Positions 7,567 through 15,695 of a stretch of 64,000 nucleotides of DNA are shown piece by piece. The stretch spans positions 2,174,484-2,238,483 of the forward strand of contig NZ_AP025523.1 in the NCBI RefSeq assembly GCF_027923555.1, written 5' to 3'. The stretch's first letter is position 1. Every line of letters begins with the position of its first letter. The stretch is from Vulcanimicrobium alpinum. Its GTDB lineage: Bacteria; Vulcanimicrobiota; Vulcanimicrobiia; Vulcanimicrobiales; Vulcanimicrobiaceae. The notes under the pieces were generated by a model. That model was not told the DNA's origin. It saw nothing but the letters and a program-made list of their open reading frames with translations, and made no database searches. The position numbers and the translations under genes were made by a program.

Positions 7567-7853
7567 GGCGTCTCGCCGGGCCGCTTGAGGTAGATGATCG
7601 CTTCCTTGTCGCCGACCAGGTGCAGTCGATCGTGGATCTCGGGGATCGCGCCGTGCGGGTCGGAAAGCCGCCGGATCTCACGCTCCTGCTGCGCCTGCTT
7701 CGCGCGCAGCGCCGCGATCTCGGCGTCGGTGCTGCGCAGTTCGCCGGCGAGGGCGAGATTGCGCCCGATGATGCGCGCGTACTGCACGCCGATCAGCGAG
7801 ATCACGACGAGCGCGACGCCGACGACGCAGATGCGTCCCGCAGCGCGTATCAC
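7563..7853 (-). CDS. FtsB/DivIC-like septum formation initiator protein
   Basis: A 96-aa protein with the FtsB/DivIC layout: a short cytoplasmic basic N-terminus, one membrane helix (ICVVGVALVVISLIGVQYARI, about residues 8-28), then a coiled coil (LALAGELRSTDAEIAALRAKQAQQEREIRRL) and a short C-terminal domain (RLHLVGDKEAIIYLKRPGE). In divisomes this family bridges FtsL/FtsQ and activates septal synthesis. GTG start overlapping the accA stop (GTGA). A gene of this type inside an acc operon is unusual. Confidence 0.78.
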   Translation of the reverse strand: MIRAAGRICVVGVALVVISLIGVQYARIIGRNLALAGELRSTDAEIAALRAKQAQQEREIRRLSDPHGAIPEIHDRLHLVGDKEAIIYLKRPGETP

Positions 7854-8794
7854 GTCGAACCGATCCGGCGGAACTTGCGATACCGGCGCTCAACGAGTTC
7901 GTCGGCCGCCAGCGTCACCAGCGTGTCGAGCGCACCGTCGACTGCGGCGAGGACGCGCGCGATCGTGCCGGCGGCGTCCCGATGCGCCCCGCCGACCGGT
8001 TCGGGGACGATCTCGTCGATGATCCCGAAACGCAAGAGATCGTCGGAGGTCAGCCGCAGCCGCGCCGCCGCTTCTTCCGCGCGCGCAGCGTCGCCCCAGA
8101 GAATCGCCGCCGCACCTTCGGGCGACGCGACCGAATAGACGGCGTGTTCGAGCATCAGGACGCGGTCGGCGAGTCCGAGCGCAAGCGCTCCGCCGGAACC
8201 GCCCTCACCGATGATCGTCGCGACGATCGGGACGCGCGCGTCGGCAAGTTCGTACAGCGACTGCGCGATCGCTTCGGACTGCGCGCGCTCTTCGGAACCG
8301 ATCCCGGGATCGGCACCGCTGGTGTCGATGAACGTCACCACCGGCAGGCGCAGGTGCGCGGCGAGTTCGACCAGGCGGATCACCTTGCGATAGCCCTCCG
8401 GCGAGGGCATCCCGAAGTTGCGGAAGACCTTCTCTTTGGTGTCGCGGCCCTTGTCCTGCGCGATGGCGACGATGCGGCGGCCGCGCAGTTTCGCGAACCC
8501 GCCGACGATCGCGTGATCGTCGCGGAAATGGCGGTCGCCGTGCAGTTCGTCGAACTGGTCGAGCTCGGCGAGATACTCCGAGCCGAGCGGACGTTTGGGG
8601 TGACGCGCCATGTTGACGCGCTGCCACGGCGTCATCGTGCCGAAGATCTCGCGCTGGATCTCGACGTACTTCGCTTCGAGATCGCGGATCACGCCGGTCA
8701 TGTCGACCGGCTGCTGCGCGGCCTGCGCCTTGAGTTCGGCGATGCGCTGCTCGAGCTCCAGCAGCCCGCGTTCGCGCTCGACGATCACGTTCAC
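7850..8794 (-). CDS. accA: Acetyl-CoA carboxylase carboxyltransferase subunit alpha
   Basis: A 314-aa AccA of standard length. It has the N-terminal helical region with LELEQRIAELKAQ, HPKRPLGSEYL, DELHGDRHFRDD, the QDKGRDTKEKVFRNFGMPSPEGYRK segment, and the oxyanion-forming FIDTSGADPGIGSEERAQSEAIA and GEGGSGGALALGLAD. Together with AccD it transfers CO2 from carboxybiotin to acetyl-CoA, making malonyl-CoA in the cytoplasm. It overlaps the accD stop by 4 nt (start 8794, accD stop at 8791), so the two subunits are translationally coupled. Confidence 0.97.
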   Translation of the reverse strand: MNVIVERERGLLELEQRIAELKAQAAQQPVDMTGVIRDLEAKYVEIQREIFGTMTPWQRVNMARHPKRPLGSEYLAELDQFDELHGDRHFRDDHAIVGGFAKLRGRRIVAIAQDKGRDTKEKVFRNFGMPSPEGYRKVIRLVELAAHLRLPVVTFIDTSGADPGIGSEERAQSEAIAQSLYELADARVPIVATIIGEGGSGGALALGLADRVLMLEHAVYSVASPEGAAAILWGDAARAEEAAARLRLTSDDLLRFGIIDEIVPEPVGGAHRDAAGTIARVLAAVDGALDTLVTLAADELVERRYRKFRRIGST

Positions 8795-9687
8795 GACTGC
8801 GGCTCCGGCACCGGCGGGACGATCGTCGCGCGGCCGTTCGACGGCGACTTCGCGCCGACGCCGTAGTCGAGCAGCCGCACCAGCCGGTCTTTGAGATCCT
8901 TGCGCTCGACGACCATGTCGAGCGCGCCCTTCTCCAGCAAGAACTCAGCGGTCTGGAAGTTGTCGGGCAGCCGCTGACGGATCGTCTGCTCGATCACGCG
9001 CCGGCCGGCAAAACCGATCGCCGCGCGCGCTTCGGCGAGCACGACGTCGGCCTGAAACGCAAACGACGCCGAGACGCCGCCGGTCGTCGGATCGGTCAGC
9101 ACGCTGATGTAGTAGCCGCCGTCGTCGTGGAAGCGCCGCACCGCGAGCGTCGTCTTCGCCATCTGCATCAGCGCGAGCATCCCCTCTTCCATGCGGGCGC
9201 CGCCGGAGGCGGTGAAGACGACCGCCGGGACGTGCCGTTCGCGGGCCGCTTCGAAGAGTTGGGTGATGCGCTCGCCGACCACGGTCCCCATCGTCCCGCC
9301 GCGGAAATTGAAATCCATCACGCCGAGCGCGACGTCGATTCCCCCGACGGCGGCGAAGCCGCAGACGACACCTTCGGTCAGCTTCGATTTCTCACGATCC
9401 CGCGCGAGTTTCTGCGGATAGGGGACCTTGTCAGTCCAGCCAAGCGGGTCGCCCGGGAGCAGGTCGCCGCCGATCTCGGTGAAGTCGCTGTCGACGAGCA
9501 TCGCGATGCGGTCGAACGCGTGCATCCGGAAATGATGCTGGCAGCGGGTGCAGACCCACGCATTCGCGGCGAGGTCGGGGCGATAGATCATCTCGCCGCA
9601 TTTCGGACACTTCGTCCACTGCGCGGCTTCGCCGGCCGGGATCGGTTGCGCGCGGCGGATGCGCAGCCATTCCGGCATCGGTGCCAC
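8791..9687 (-). CDS. accD: Acetyl-CoA carboxylase carboxyltransferase subunit beta
   Basis: A 298-aa AccD with the N-terminal zinc ribbon Cys27-x2-Cys30-x15-Cys46-x2-Cys49 (KCPKC...VCTRC), then the crotonase-fold carboxyltransferase domain with DFNFRGGTMGTVVGERI, FTASGGARMEEGMLALMQMAKT and TDPTTGGVSASFAF. Start at GTG 9687 (an ATG follows three codons later). Four nt after the GT2 stop, so probably one operon GT2-accD-accA-ftsB. It forms the carboxyltransferase heterotetramer with AccA. Confidence 0.97.
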   Translation of the reverse strand: MAPMPEWLRIRRAQPIPAGEAAQWTKCPKCGEMIYRPDLAANAWVCTRCQHHFRMHAFDRIAMLVDSDFTEIGGDLLPGDPLGWTDKVPYPQKLARDREKSKLTEGVVCGFAAVGGIDVALGVMDFNFRGGTMGTVVGERITQLFEAARERHVPAVVFTASGGARMEEGMLALMQMAKTTLAVRRFHDDGGYYISVLTDPTTGGVSASFAFQADVVLAEARAAIGFAGRRVIEQTIRQRLPDNFQTAEFLLEKGALDMVVERKDLKDRLVRLLDYGVGAKSPSNGRATIVPPVPEPQS

Positions 9688-9691
9688 GGCG

Positions 9692-10438
9692 CTAGCGCTT
9701 CCCCGCGAGCCGCGCGCGGTAGATGCGGCCGAGCTGGCGCAGGTAGTTGAAGATCTCGTTCTGATTGAGCTTCGACTCGCCGGCGACGCGGTCGGTGAAG
9801 ACGTACGGCACTTCGAGGGCCCGGCCGTAGCGCGCTTTCGCGATGACTTCGAGCCCGATCTTGAACCCGATCGGATCGAGGTCGACGCCGTCGATCGCGT
9901 CGCGCTTCACCAGGAAGTAGCCGCTGGTGATGTCCTTGACGGGCGTGAGCGGCTGGGCCAGCGCGATCGCGACCTTCGAGGTGATGATGCGGCGTTTCGG
10001 CCAATTCTCGATCCCGCCGCCGGGGACGTAGCGCGAGCCGATCGCCAAGCCGTAGCCGCCGCTCGCGAGCGCCTCGACCATGCGCGGCAGGATCGTCGCG
10101 TCGTGCGAGAAGTCGGCGTCCATCGCGCCCAGCGCGACCGAGTCGGCGCGCGCGAACTTCCATCCGTCGATAACGCCGGACGAGAGCCCCATCTTGCCGG
10201 GGCGGTGCAGACAGCGCACCGGATAGCCCTCGCGCTCGAGCCGGTCGACGATTGCGCCCGTGCCGTCGGGCGAGTTGTCGTCGACGACGATGATCTCGCC
10301 GTCGAGATCGTGCTTCCTGAAGATGTCGTCGAGGGTCGTCACCAGCCGCTCGATCCCGCCCGCTTCGTTATACGTTGGAACGACGATCGAGAACTTCATC
10401 GGCGTCGCGGTCCCGGTCGACGCAGGCGTCGAGGTCAT
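9692..10438 (-). CDS. GT2 glycosyltransferase, polyprenol-phosphate mannosyltransferase (DPM1-like)
   Basis: A 248-aa catalytic domain of the dolichol/polyprenol monophosphomannose synthase type: FSIVVPTYNEAGGIERLV, IIVVDDNSPDGTGAIVD, LHRPGKMGLSSGVIDGWKFA, the DXD-like MDADFSHD, IGSRYVPGGGIENWP, ITSGYFLVKRDAID and a C-terminal GESKLNQNEIFNYLRQL. No membrane anchor, as in the soluble Ppm1/DPM1 type. It would load mannose (or another hexose) onto a lipid carrier at the membrane, and could feed the GT-C enzymes at 52-60 kb. The ATG at 10438 overlaps the upstream stop (TGATG). Confidence 0.9.
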   Translation of the reverse strand: MTSTPASTGTATPMKFSIVVPTYNEAGGIERLVTTLDDIFRKHDLDGEIIVVDDNSPDGTGAIVDRLEREGYPVRCLHRPGKMGLSSGVIDGWKFARADSVALGAMDADFSHDATILPRMVEALASGGYGLAIGSRYVPGGGIENWPKRRIITSKVAIALAQPLTPVKDITSGYFLVKRDAIDGVDLDPIGFKIGLEVIAKARYGRALEVPYVFTDRVAGESKLNQNEIFNYLRQLGRIYRARLAGKR

Positions 10439-10719
10439 CACGCGATTTTCCGCAGCGTCGGGAACCGCTCGACGTCGAACGGCGCGAGATCCTTGTATTG
10501 GTCGGCTTCCCGGCGGATCAGCTGGACGCCCTGCGCGTCGATGCTTTCGATCTCGGTGGTCGGCACGGCGACGTCGTCGCCGCTGGCCGCCCACTTCACG
10601 ATGACGAGCTCGGCGATCCGCGCCTCGCCTTCGGCGTAGACGGCGACGACGTCGCCGACGCGGGTGGAGCCGGCAAACACGGGAGTTCCCGGGACGAGCG
10701 ATTCGAGGGTGCGAGCCAT
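10438..10719 (-). CDS. Small PRC-barrel-like protein, hypothetical
   Basis: A 93-aa protein from ATG 10719. The body GTPVFAGSTRVGDVVAVYAE..ARIAELVIVKW...DVAVPTTEIESID..GVQLI is a run of short beta strands like PRC-barrel/DUF2171 domains, which bind or sense at RNA-processing or photosynthetic complexes. The function here is unknown. The stop overlaps the GT2 start by one base (TGATG), so the two are coupled. Confidence 0.6.
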   Translation of the reverse strand: MARTLESLVPGTPVFAGSTRVGDVVAVYAEGEARIAELVIVKWAASGDDVAVPTTEIESIDAQGVQLIRREADQYKDLAPFDVERFPTLRKIA

Positions 10720-10778
10720 GGTCGAACCGGAGTTGTACGCCTTGCAGGCTGCAGAGTCCCGTGAAACCGACGCCGCGA

Positions 10779-10973
10779 TCATCGCTTCGTGCGCTCGCTT
10801 TCTTCGAGCGCTTCGAGCGCACGCAGCAGGGCGGCCTTCGCATCGGTGCGGCCTTTGAAGTGCCGTTCCAGCGACTCGTTCAGCACCGCATTCATGCTTT
10901 TGCGTTCGTTCTCCGCTCGTCGTTTCAGTTCGTCGTACACGCCGTCGTCCAGGCGCGCCGGAAAAGCACGCAT
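10779..10973 (-). CDS. Ribbon-helix-helix (Arc/CopG-like) DNA-binding protein
   Basis: A 64-aa protein: MRAFPARLDDGVYDELKRRA starts with the beta strand and helix A of an RHH fold, then ERKSMNAVLNESLERHF is helix B. A coiled, Ala/Leu/Glu-rich tail follows. GAGGGG precedes the ATG by about 4 nt. Two TGATATCA palindromes lie immediately upstream (10984-11002), matching autorepression by stacked RHH dimers. It resembles antitoxins, but no toxin gene is next to it: the downstream gene is the PRC-barrel-like protein. Confidence 0.8.
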   Translation of the reverse strand: MRAFPARLDDGVYDELKRRAENERKSMNAVLNESLERHFKGRTDAKAALLRALEALEESERTKR

Positions 10974-10983
10974 GGTCCCCTCA

Positions 10984-11002
10984 TGATATCATAATGATAT
11001 CA
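10984..11002. promoter_or_regulatory. Twin-palindrome operator of the RHH gene
   Basis: TGATATCA (10984-10991) and TGATATCA (10995-11002) are two perfect 8-bp palindromes spaced 11 bp, one helical turn, forming TGATATCATAATGATATCA. The A/T-rich block stands out in a GC-rich region. It ends 10 bp before the RHH start codon and so would overlap the promoter. Paired half-sites one turn apart are the usual binding mode of Arc/CopG dimers. Confidence 0.75.
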
Positions 11003-11067
11003 CGATTGCAAACGACAGGACGGCGTGCAGGCGCACCCCTCGGGGGGTTGCCGAGGTCGTATCGGGG

Positions 11068-12104
11068 GTGACGGTTCGAACGGCGGCAGTGTGGATCGCG
11101 CTGATCGCCGTTGCCCTTGCCGCCGCGGCCGCACTGACGCGCGCGGCGTTCCCCGGAGGGCCGCTGATCGGTCCGATGCTGGTCGCGATCGCAGCGTCGG
11201 CGAGCGGGCTCGTGCGGCTGCGCTTGCCGCGTCCGGCGTTCTTCACCGCCCAGGTCGCGATCGGTTGTCTGATCGCGCAGGCGTTCACGCCGCCGGTGAT
11301 CCTCTCAATCGTACGCGACTGGCCGGCGATGGCGTTCGTCGTCACCTCGACGGTCGCGGCGGCCGCCGCCGCCGGATGGCTCCTCGCGCGTTTCGGCACG
11401 CTCTCGGCGGAGACGGCGGCGTGGAGTTCCGCGCCCGGCGGCGCTTCGGCGATGACCGCGATGAGCGCCGACTACGGGGCCGACCCGCGACTGGTCGCGT
11501 TCATGCAGTACCTGCGGGTCACCGTCGTCGTCCTCTCGGCGGGGATGGTGGCGCGCATCCTCCTGCCGCACGGCGCCGTCGCCGCGGTTCCCGGATCGGC
11601 CGCCGCCGACCCGATCGCGTGGCTGGAGACGGCCGCGGCGGGCGGCGCCGGCGCGTGGGCGGCGCTGCGGCTGCGCATCCCTGCCGGCTCGCTGCTCGGC
11701 CCAATGATCCTCGGCGCCGCGCTGCACGGATCGGGCCTCGCGCGCATCGGCGTCCCGGTGTGGGCGCTCGATGCCGCGTCTGCAACGTCGGCCTCGCGAT
11801 CGGACCGCTCTACACGCGGGAGACGATCCGCCACGCGCTGCGCGCGTTCCCCGAACTGCTCGCCTCGACCGGGATCCTGTTGGTGCTGTGCGCGCTCTCG
11901 GCGGTGCTGCTGGTCGCAACGATCCACGTCGATGCGCTGACCGCCTACCTGGCGACGACGCCGGGCGGGCTCGACGCGGTCACGGCGATCGCGCTCGGCA
12001 GCGGCGCGAACGTCCCGCTCGTGCTGGCGATCCAGGCGCTGCGGATCTTCGTCGTGATCCTGACCGGGCCGCCGATCGCCAAGCTGATCGCGCGGGTGGC
12101 CTAG
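11068..12104 (+). pseudogene. AbrB-family (AmoA-type) membrane protein, frameshifted
   Basis: Frame 1 (GTG 11068) gives a polytopic protein with the AbrB-duplication pattern: FPGGPLIGPMLVAIAASA and, in the second half, PAGSLLGPMILGAALHGSG. Near 11770 (after GVPVWALDAA) the frame degenerates into Ser/Arg. The correct continuation, NVGLAIGPLYTRETIRHALR through to LTGPPIAKLIARVA, sits in the -1 frame and ends at 12104. A single-base deletion would explain this. Homologs are putative transporters or regulators of about 350 aa. It could be a sequencing error rather than a dead gene. Confidence 0.8.
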
Positions 12105-12129
12105 CCGCCGCGCGCGAAAGGCGCGCGCC

Positions 12130-12912
12130 ATGATCACGACAGAACAGCGGCGCGTCGCCCTCGAAACCGGCGCCGTCACGACCGTCGAATGCTGGGGCGA
12201 TGCCGGCCCCGCCGTGCTGTGCGTGCACGGGATCGGCTCGTCGCGGCGCGATTTCGCGCGGCTCGGCGAAGCGCTCGCCGCAACGCACCGCGTGTTCGCG
12301 TACGATCAGCGCGGACACGGCGATCACGCGCAACACGACGGCCCGATGGCGCTCGACGCGCTCGCCGCCGATCTGCGCGCCGTCGCCGACAGCATCGGGA
12401 CGGTTGCGTCGGTCGTCGGCCACTCGTGGGGCAGCGCGGTGGCGCTCGTCGGCGGCCCGAAGATCGCGAAGTCGCTCGTGCTCGTCGACCCGATGATTCG
12501 CATCGCGCCGCACACGTTCGGGCGCGACTACGTCGACGGCATGGCAGCACTGCTGCCGGATGACGCCGCCGCACGCGAGGCGGCGATTCGCGACGCGTTC
12601 GCCGGTGCGCATCCCGCCGACCGCGACGGCAAACTGCACGCGATGCGCGCGCTGTCGCTCGAGACGCTGCGCCGGCTCGGCGCCGACAACTGCGTCGACG
12701 ACGGCGGCTGGGATCTGCGCGAACGCCTCGCCGCGCTCAAAGTACCGACGACGATTCTGCTCGCCGGGGAAGACTCGGTCGTCGCCCCCGACGACGTCGC
12801 GCGCATTTCACCGTCGGTTTGCGTACGCACGATCGCAGGTCACGGCCACACGCTCCACCGCACCGCGTTCGACGTCTTCGTCGAAGCAGTCACCTCGTCG
12901 GTCCCCGCCTAA
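12130..12912 (+). CDS. Alpha/beta-fold hydrolase
   Basis: A 260-aa alpha/beta hydrolase: oxyanion HGIGSSRRDF, DQRGHGDH strand, nucleophile elbow GHSWGSAVAL (Ser about residue 99), acidic residue in LLAGEDSVVAPDD and catalytic His in IAGHGHTLHRT. The lid region is at about residues 120-185. Typical small-ester or carbon-carbon hydrolase; substrate unknown. It follows the frameshifted transporter by 25 bp on the same strand. Confidence 0.88.
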   Translation: MITTEQRRVALETGAVTTVECWGDAGPAVLCVHGIGSSRRDFARLGEALAATHRVFAYDQRGHGDHAQHDGPMALDALAADLRAVADSIGTVASVVGHSWGSAVALVGGPKIAKSLVLVDPMIRIAPHTFGRDYVDGMAALLPDDAAAREAAIRDAFAGAHPADRDGKLHAMRALSLETLRRLGADNCVDDGGWDLRERLAALKVPTTILLAGEDSVVAPDDVARISPSVCVRTIAGHGHTLHRTAFDVFVEAVTSSVPA

Positions 12913-12913
12913 G

Positions 12914-13518
12914 TCAGCGTTCGGCGGCGAGGCGCGCGGCGGCCCCCAGCATCGCGAGGCCGGTGACGCGTGACGTAGCGCGCGCTGCGCGCGGGGAGCG
13001 CAGCAGCGTGCGCGCGCGGTGCGCGAGCGCACCGTAGCCCGCGAAGACCAGCAGATCGCTCGCGATGAACGTCGCGCCGAGGATCGCGAACTGCTGGGCG
13101 ACGGGTCGCGCCGGGTCGCGAACTGCGGCAGCAGCGCGCCGAAGAACAGAATTACCTTCGGGTTCGCGAGCTGCGTCGCGAGGCCGAGCCGAAACGCGCG
13201 GCCGGCGTCGTTCGGGCGCGGCTCGAACGCGGGCGTGCGGTCGAGCAGCGCGCGGACGCCGAGGTAGGCGAGGTAGACGATCCCGATCCATTTCACGGCG
13301 GTGAAGAGCGGATGCGACGCGACGAGCAGCGTTCCCAACCCCGCCACGGCTGCCGCGACGAAGACCGCGTCGCCGACGAGCACGCCGGCATTCGTGCGCA
13401 ATGACGCGGCGAAGCCGCCGCGCAGCGCACTCGAGACGACCGCGACGACTGCCGGCCCCGGGACCAGCGACACGAGTAGCGCGAGTCCGGCGAACGGCAG
13501 CCACGCGTGCAGCGTCAT
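12914..13518 (-). pseudogene. LysE/RhtB-family amino-acid exporter, frameshifted
   Basis: From ATG 13518: MTLHAWLPFAGLALLVSLVP with the family signature VPGPAVVAVVSSALRGGFAASL, then TNAGVLVGD, LAYLGVRALLD and LATQLANPKVILFFGALLPQFA. After this (near 13116) the frame goes off into Ser/Arg. The expected continuation (QFAILGATFIASDLLVFAGYGALAHRAR...) is in the next frame down to 12914. One missing base restores a normal ~200-aa LysE. Its start overlaps the oxidoreductase stop (ATGA). Confidence 0.85.
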
Positions 13519-14447
13519 GCGAACGTCACCACGAGTTTGCCCGAGACGGCGCGATCCCACAAGCGATCGGCGGCCTCGCCGATCCGCGCGACGGGGAGCA
13601 CGTCGTCGACGTGCACCTGCAGCGCGCCGCCGTCGAGCAGCGCGGCGAGCCGCGCCAATCCTTCGCCCGCGGGCGTGCGCTCGAGTTCGTGAAAGATGAT
13701 GAAACCGTAGATCGACGCGCCGCCGCGCGCGTAGAACGATGCCACTTCGATCGTGCTCTCGCGCTGTGCCGACGTGCCGAACGTGACGAGCATCCCGTCG
13801 GGCGCGAGCTCGCGCAGCGCGCCGGCGAAGACGTCGCCGCCGACGGATTCCAAGATCAGATCGAACGGCCCGGTTTCGTGCGCGCACCCGGCGCCGTCGC
13901 CGACGACGACCGTATCGGCGAACGGTTCGACGACGGCGCGCTTCTCGCCGCGGTGCACCAGCGCCGTGACGGACGCACCCGCCAGGCGCGCCAGCTGGGC
14001 CGCGAAGATCCCGACGCCGCCCGACGCGCCCGTAATCAGCACGCGTCGCCCCAGCAGGCCGCCGCGCTTCTCGAGCGCGTAGAGCGCGGTGAGTCCGGCG
14101 ATCGGCAGCGTCGACGCGCGCTCGAAGGAAAGCGATGCCGGCAGCACCGCGAGGTTGCGCACCGGCGCAGCGATGCGTTCCGCCCACGCGCCCTCGCCGA
14201 GCATCCCGACGACGCGTGCGCCGGCGTGCGGCCCGCTCCCGTCGGCGGCGGCGCGCTCGACCGTTCCCGCGAAATCCCATCCCGGCCGCCAGCCGTCGGC
14301 CGCATTGCGCACGCGGCGCACCTCGCCGAGATTCAGGCTGACGGCGGCGACGCGCACCAGCGCTTCGGACGGCTGCGGCGCGGGCGCGGGGACGTCGGTC
14401 AGGGTCAGACGGCCCGGCGCCGCCGCGTCGACGACGACGGCATGCAT
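13515..14447 (-). CDS. Zinc-independent quinone oxidoreductase-like MDR enzyme
   Basis: A 310-aa medium-chain dehydrogenase/reductase: N-terminal GroES-like domain (ALVRVAAVSLNLGEVRR, PGWDFAGTVE), then a Rossmann domain with RVLITGASGGVGIFAAQLARLAGA (about residues 133-156). It lacks the zinc-ligand Cys/His of alcohol dehydrogenases, so it is of the quinone oxidoreductase/enoyl reductase type, NADPH-dependent. Substrate unknown. It overlaps the lysE-like start (ATGA). Confidence 0.88.
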   Translation of the reverse strand: MHAVVVDAAAPGRLTLTDVPAPAPQPSEALVRVAAVSLNLGEVRRVRNAADGWRPGWDFAGTVERAAADGSGPHAGARVVGMLGEGAWAERIAAPVRNLAVLPASLSFERASTLPIAGLTALYALEKRGGLLGRRVLITGASGGVGIFAAQLARLAGASVTALVHRGEKRAVVEPFADTVVVGDGAGCAHETGPFDLILESVGGDVFAGALRELAPDGMLVTFGTSAQRESTIEVASFYARGGASIYGFIIFHELERTPAGEGLARLAALLDGGALQVHVDDVLPVARIGEAADRLWDRAVSGKLVVTFA

Positions 14448-14483
14448 GCGGCTCGAAACCGGCCGCGCGCGGCGAAGGATGCC

Positions 14484-15218
14484 TTAGAGTTCTCCCCGCG
14501 CGTAGAGGATCGCGGCGAGCACGACGAGCGCGGCGGTCTCGGTACGCAGGATCCGCCGCCCGAGCGATACGGGGACGGCGCCGGCGGCGGCCGCGCGCGT
14601 CACCTCGTCGTGCGACAACCCGCCTTCGGGTCCGACGGCTACGAGCAGCGACCGCAGGGTCGCGATCTCCGGCTCGAGGACCTCGCGCAACGGCCGCGGT
14701 TCGGCGACCTCCCAAGGGACGTACACGCGATCGTAGGCGGAAAACGTCCGCAGGAGCGCGTCCCAGTCGAGCATGTCGGCGACCGCGGGGACGCGCGTGC
14801 GTCCCGACTGCTGCGCGGCCGAACGCGCGATCCGGCGCCAGCGTTCGACCTTCGCGGCGCTGGTGTCGTGTCCGATCACGCGCGCGCTGCGCACCGGGAC
14901 GATCGCGTGGACGCCGAGTTCGGTCGCCTTCTCGACGACCAGATCCATCTTCTGGCCTTTGGGGACCGCCTGCGCGATCGTGATCGCGGGGGACGGCTCG
15001 ACGCCGTCGGCGTCGATCACCGCGTCGAGCGCAGCCGTGACGGCGCGGCCCGTCACCTCCAGCGTCGCGGCGTATGCGGTCCCGCCGGAGTCGACGATCT
15101 GCGCGCGGTCGCCGCTGCGCTTGCGCAGCACCGTCGCGATCTTGCGCGCGTCGTCCGCGGCGAGCGCCACCCGCTCGCCGACCGCGTGCACGCCCTCGAC
15201 GAAGAACCGGTCCCGCAT
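14484..15218 (-). CDS. rsmE: 16S rRNA (uracil-1498-N3)-methyltransferase
   Basis: A 244-aa SPOUT methyltransferase: N-terminal PUA-like barrel (RFFVEGVHAVGERVALAADD), QAVPKGQKMDLVVEKATELGV, RWRRIARSAAQQSGRTRVPAV, and the knot motif VAVGPEGGLSHDEV with LGRRILRTETAALVVLAAI. These are diagnostic for RsmE, which methylates U1498 in the decoding region. It stands 36 bp upstream of the oxidoreductase on the same strand. Confidence 0.95.
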   Translation of the reverse strand: MRDRFFVEGVHAVGERVALAADDARKIATVLRKRSGDRAQIVDSGGTAYAATLEVTGRAVTAALDAVIDADGVEPSPAITIAQAVPKGQKMDLVVEKATELGVHAIVPVRSARVIGHDTSAAKVERWRRIARSAAQQSGRTRVPAVADMLDWDALLRTFSAYDRVYVPWEVAEPRPLREVLEPEIATLRSLLVAVGPEGGLSHDEVTRAAAAGAVPVSLGRRILRTETAALVVLAAILYARGEL

Positions 15219-15259
15219 CGCGGCAGGCCGTTCGGCGGCGCGGTGCGGAAGGCCCCGGG

Positions 15260-15580
15260 ATGGACGACGCCTTCTGGCTGCGCTACCTGCGGGCGCACGC
15301 CGATCCGCGGACCCGGGCGCTGCACGCGGCCGGAACGCTGACGGCGACCGCGGTCGCCGCCGCCGCGCTGGCGAAGCGCGACCTGCGGCTCGCCGGCGCT
15401 GCGCTCGCGTGCGGCTACGGTCCGGCCTGGTTCGCGCATGCGTTCATCGAACGCAACAAGCCCGAGACGTTCAGCGCACCGTTTCGCTCGCTCGCCGGCG
15501 ACTACCGCATGTGCTTCGCGATGCTTACCGGCGCAATCGACGGAGAACTCACACGCGCAGGCGTCAGCGCGCTGCGCTGA
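15260..15580 (+). CDS. DUF962/Mpo1-like small membrane protein
   Basis: A 106-aa protein: FWLRYLRAHADPRTRALHAAGT resembles the DUF962/Mpo1 opening (Y...H....N...H). It is followed by a membrane hairpin (LTATAVAAAALAKRD, LAGAALACGYGPAWFAHAFIERNKPETF) and SLAGDYRMCFAMLTG. Mpo1 relatives are ER/inner-membrane fatty-acid dioxygenases in yeast; bacterial members are uncharacterised. Starts divergently from rsmE (41 bp). Confidence 0.75.
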   Translation: MDDAFWLRYLRAHADPRTRALHAAGTLTATAVAAAALAKRDLRLAGAALACGYGPAWFAHAFIERNKPETFSAPFRSLAGDYRMCFAMLTGAIDGELTRAGVSALR

Positions 15581-15683
15581 TCTCGAGCCGGTTGGCGCCG
15601 CGCACGAAGATCGCGACGCCGTTTTCGACGTGCGCCCGTTCCAATTTTTTTTGGGCCGCGTCGTCGACGACCGTGGGCCGCAT
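15564..15683 (-). CDS. Possible 39-aa small protein
   Basis: A minus-strand ORF (ATG 15683) reading MRPTVVDDAAQKKLERAHVE and ending RGANRLEISAAR. It fills the space between the DUF962 gene and mgtC, overlapping the DUF962 3' end by 17 nt. The alternation looks protein-like (ENGVAIFVRGANRLEIS), and it holds an A8 tract. No ribosome site or homolog recognised; it may be chance. Confidence 0.25.
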   Translation of the reverse strand: MRPTVVDDAAQKKLERAHVENGVAIFVRGANRLEISAAR

Positions 15684-15695
15684 GGTATCGGTTCG

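Noticed and set aside
10438-10973. Possible toxin-antitoxin pair (RHH protein plus downstream gene)
   Set aside because: The downstream 93-aa protein looks like a PRC barrel and is coupled to GT2; it has no RelE, PIN or MazF features.
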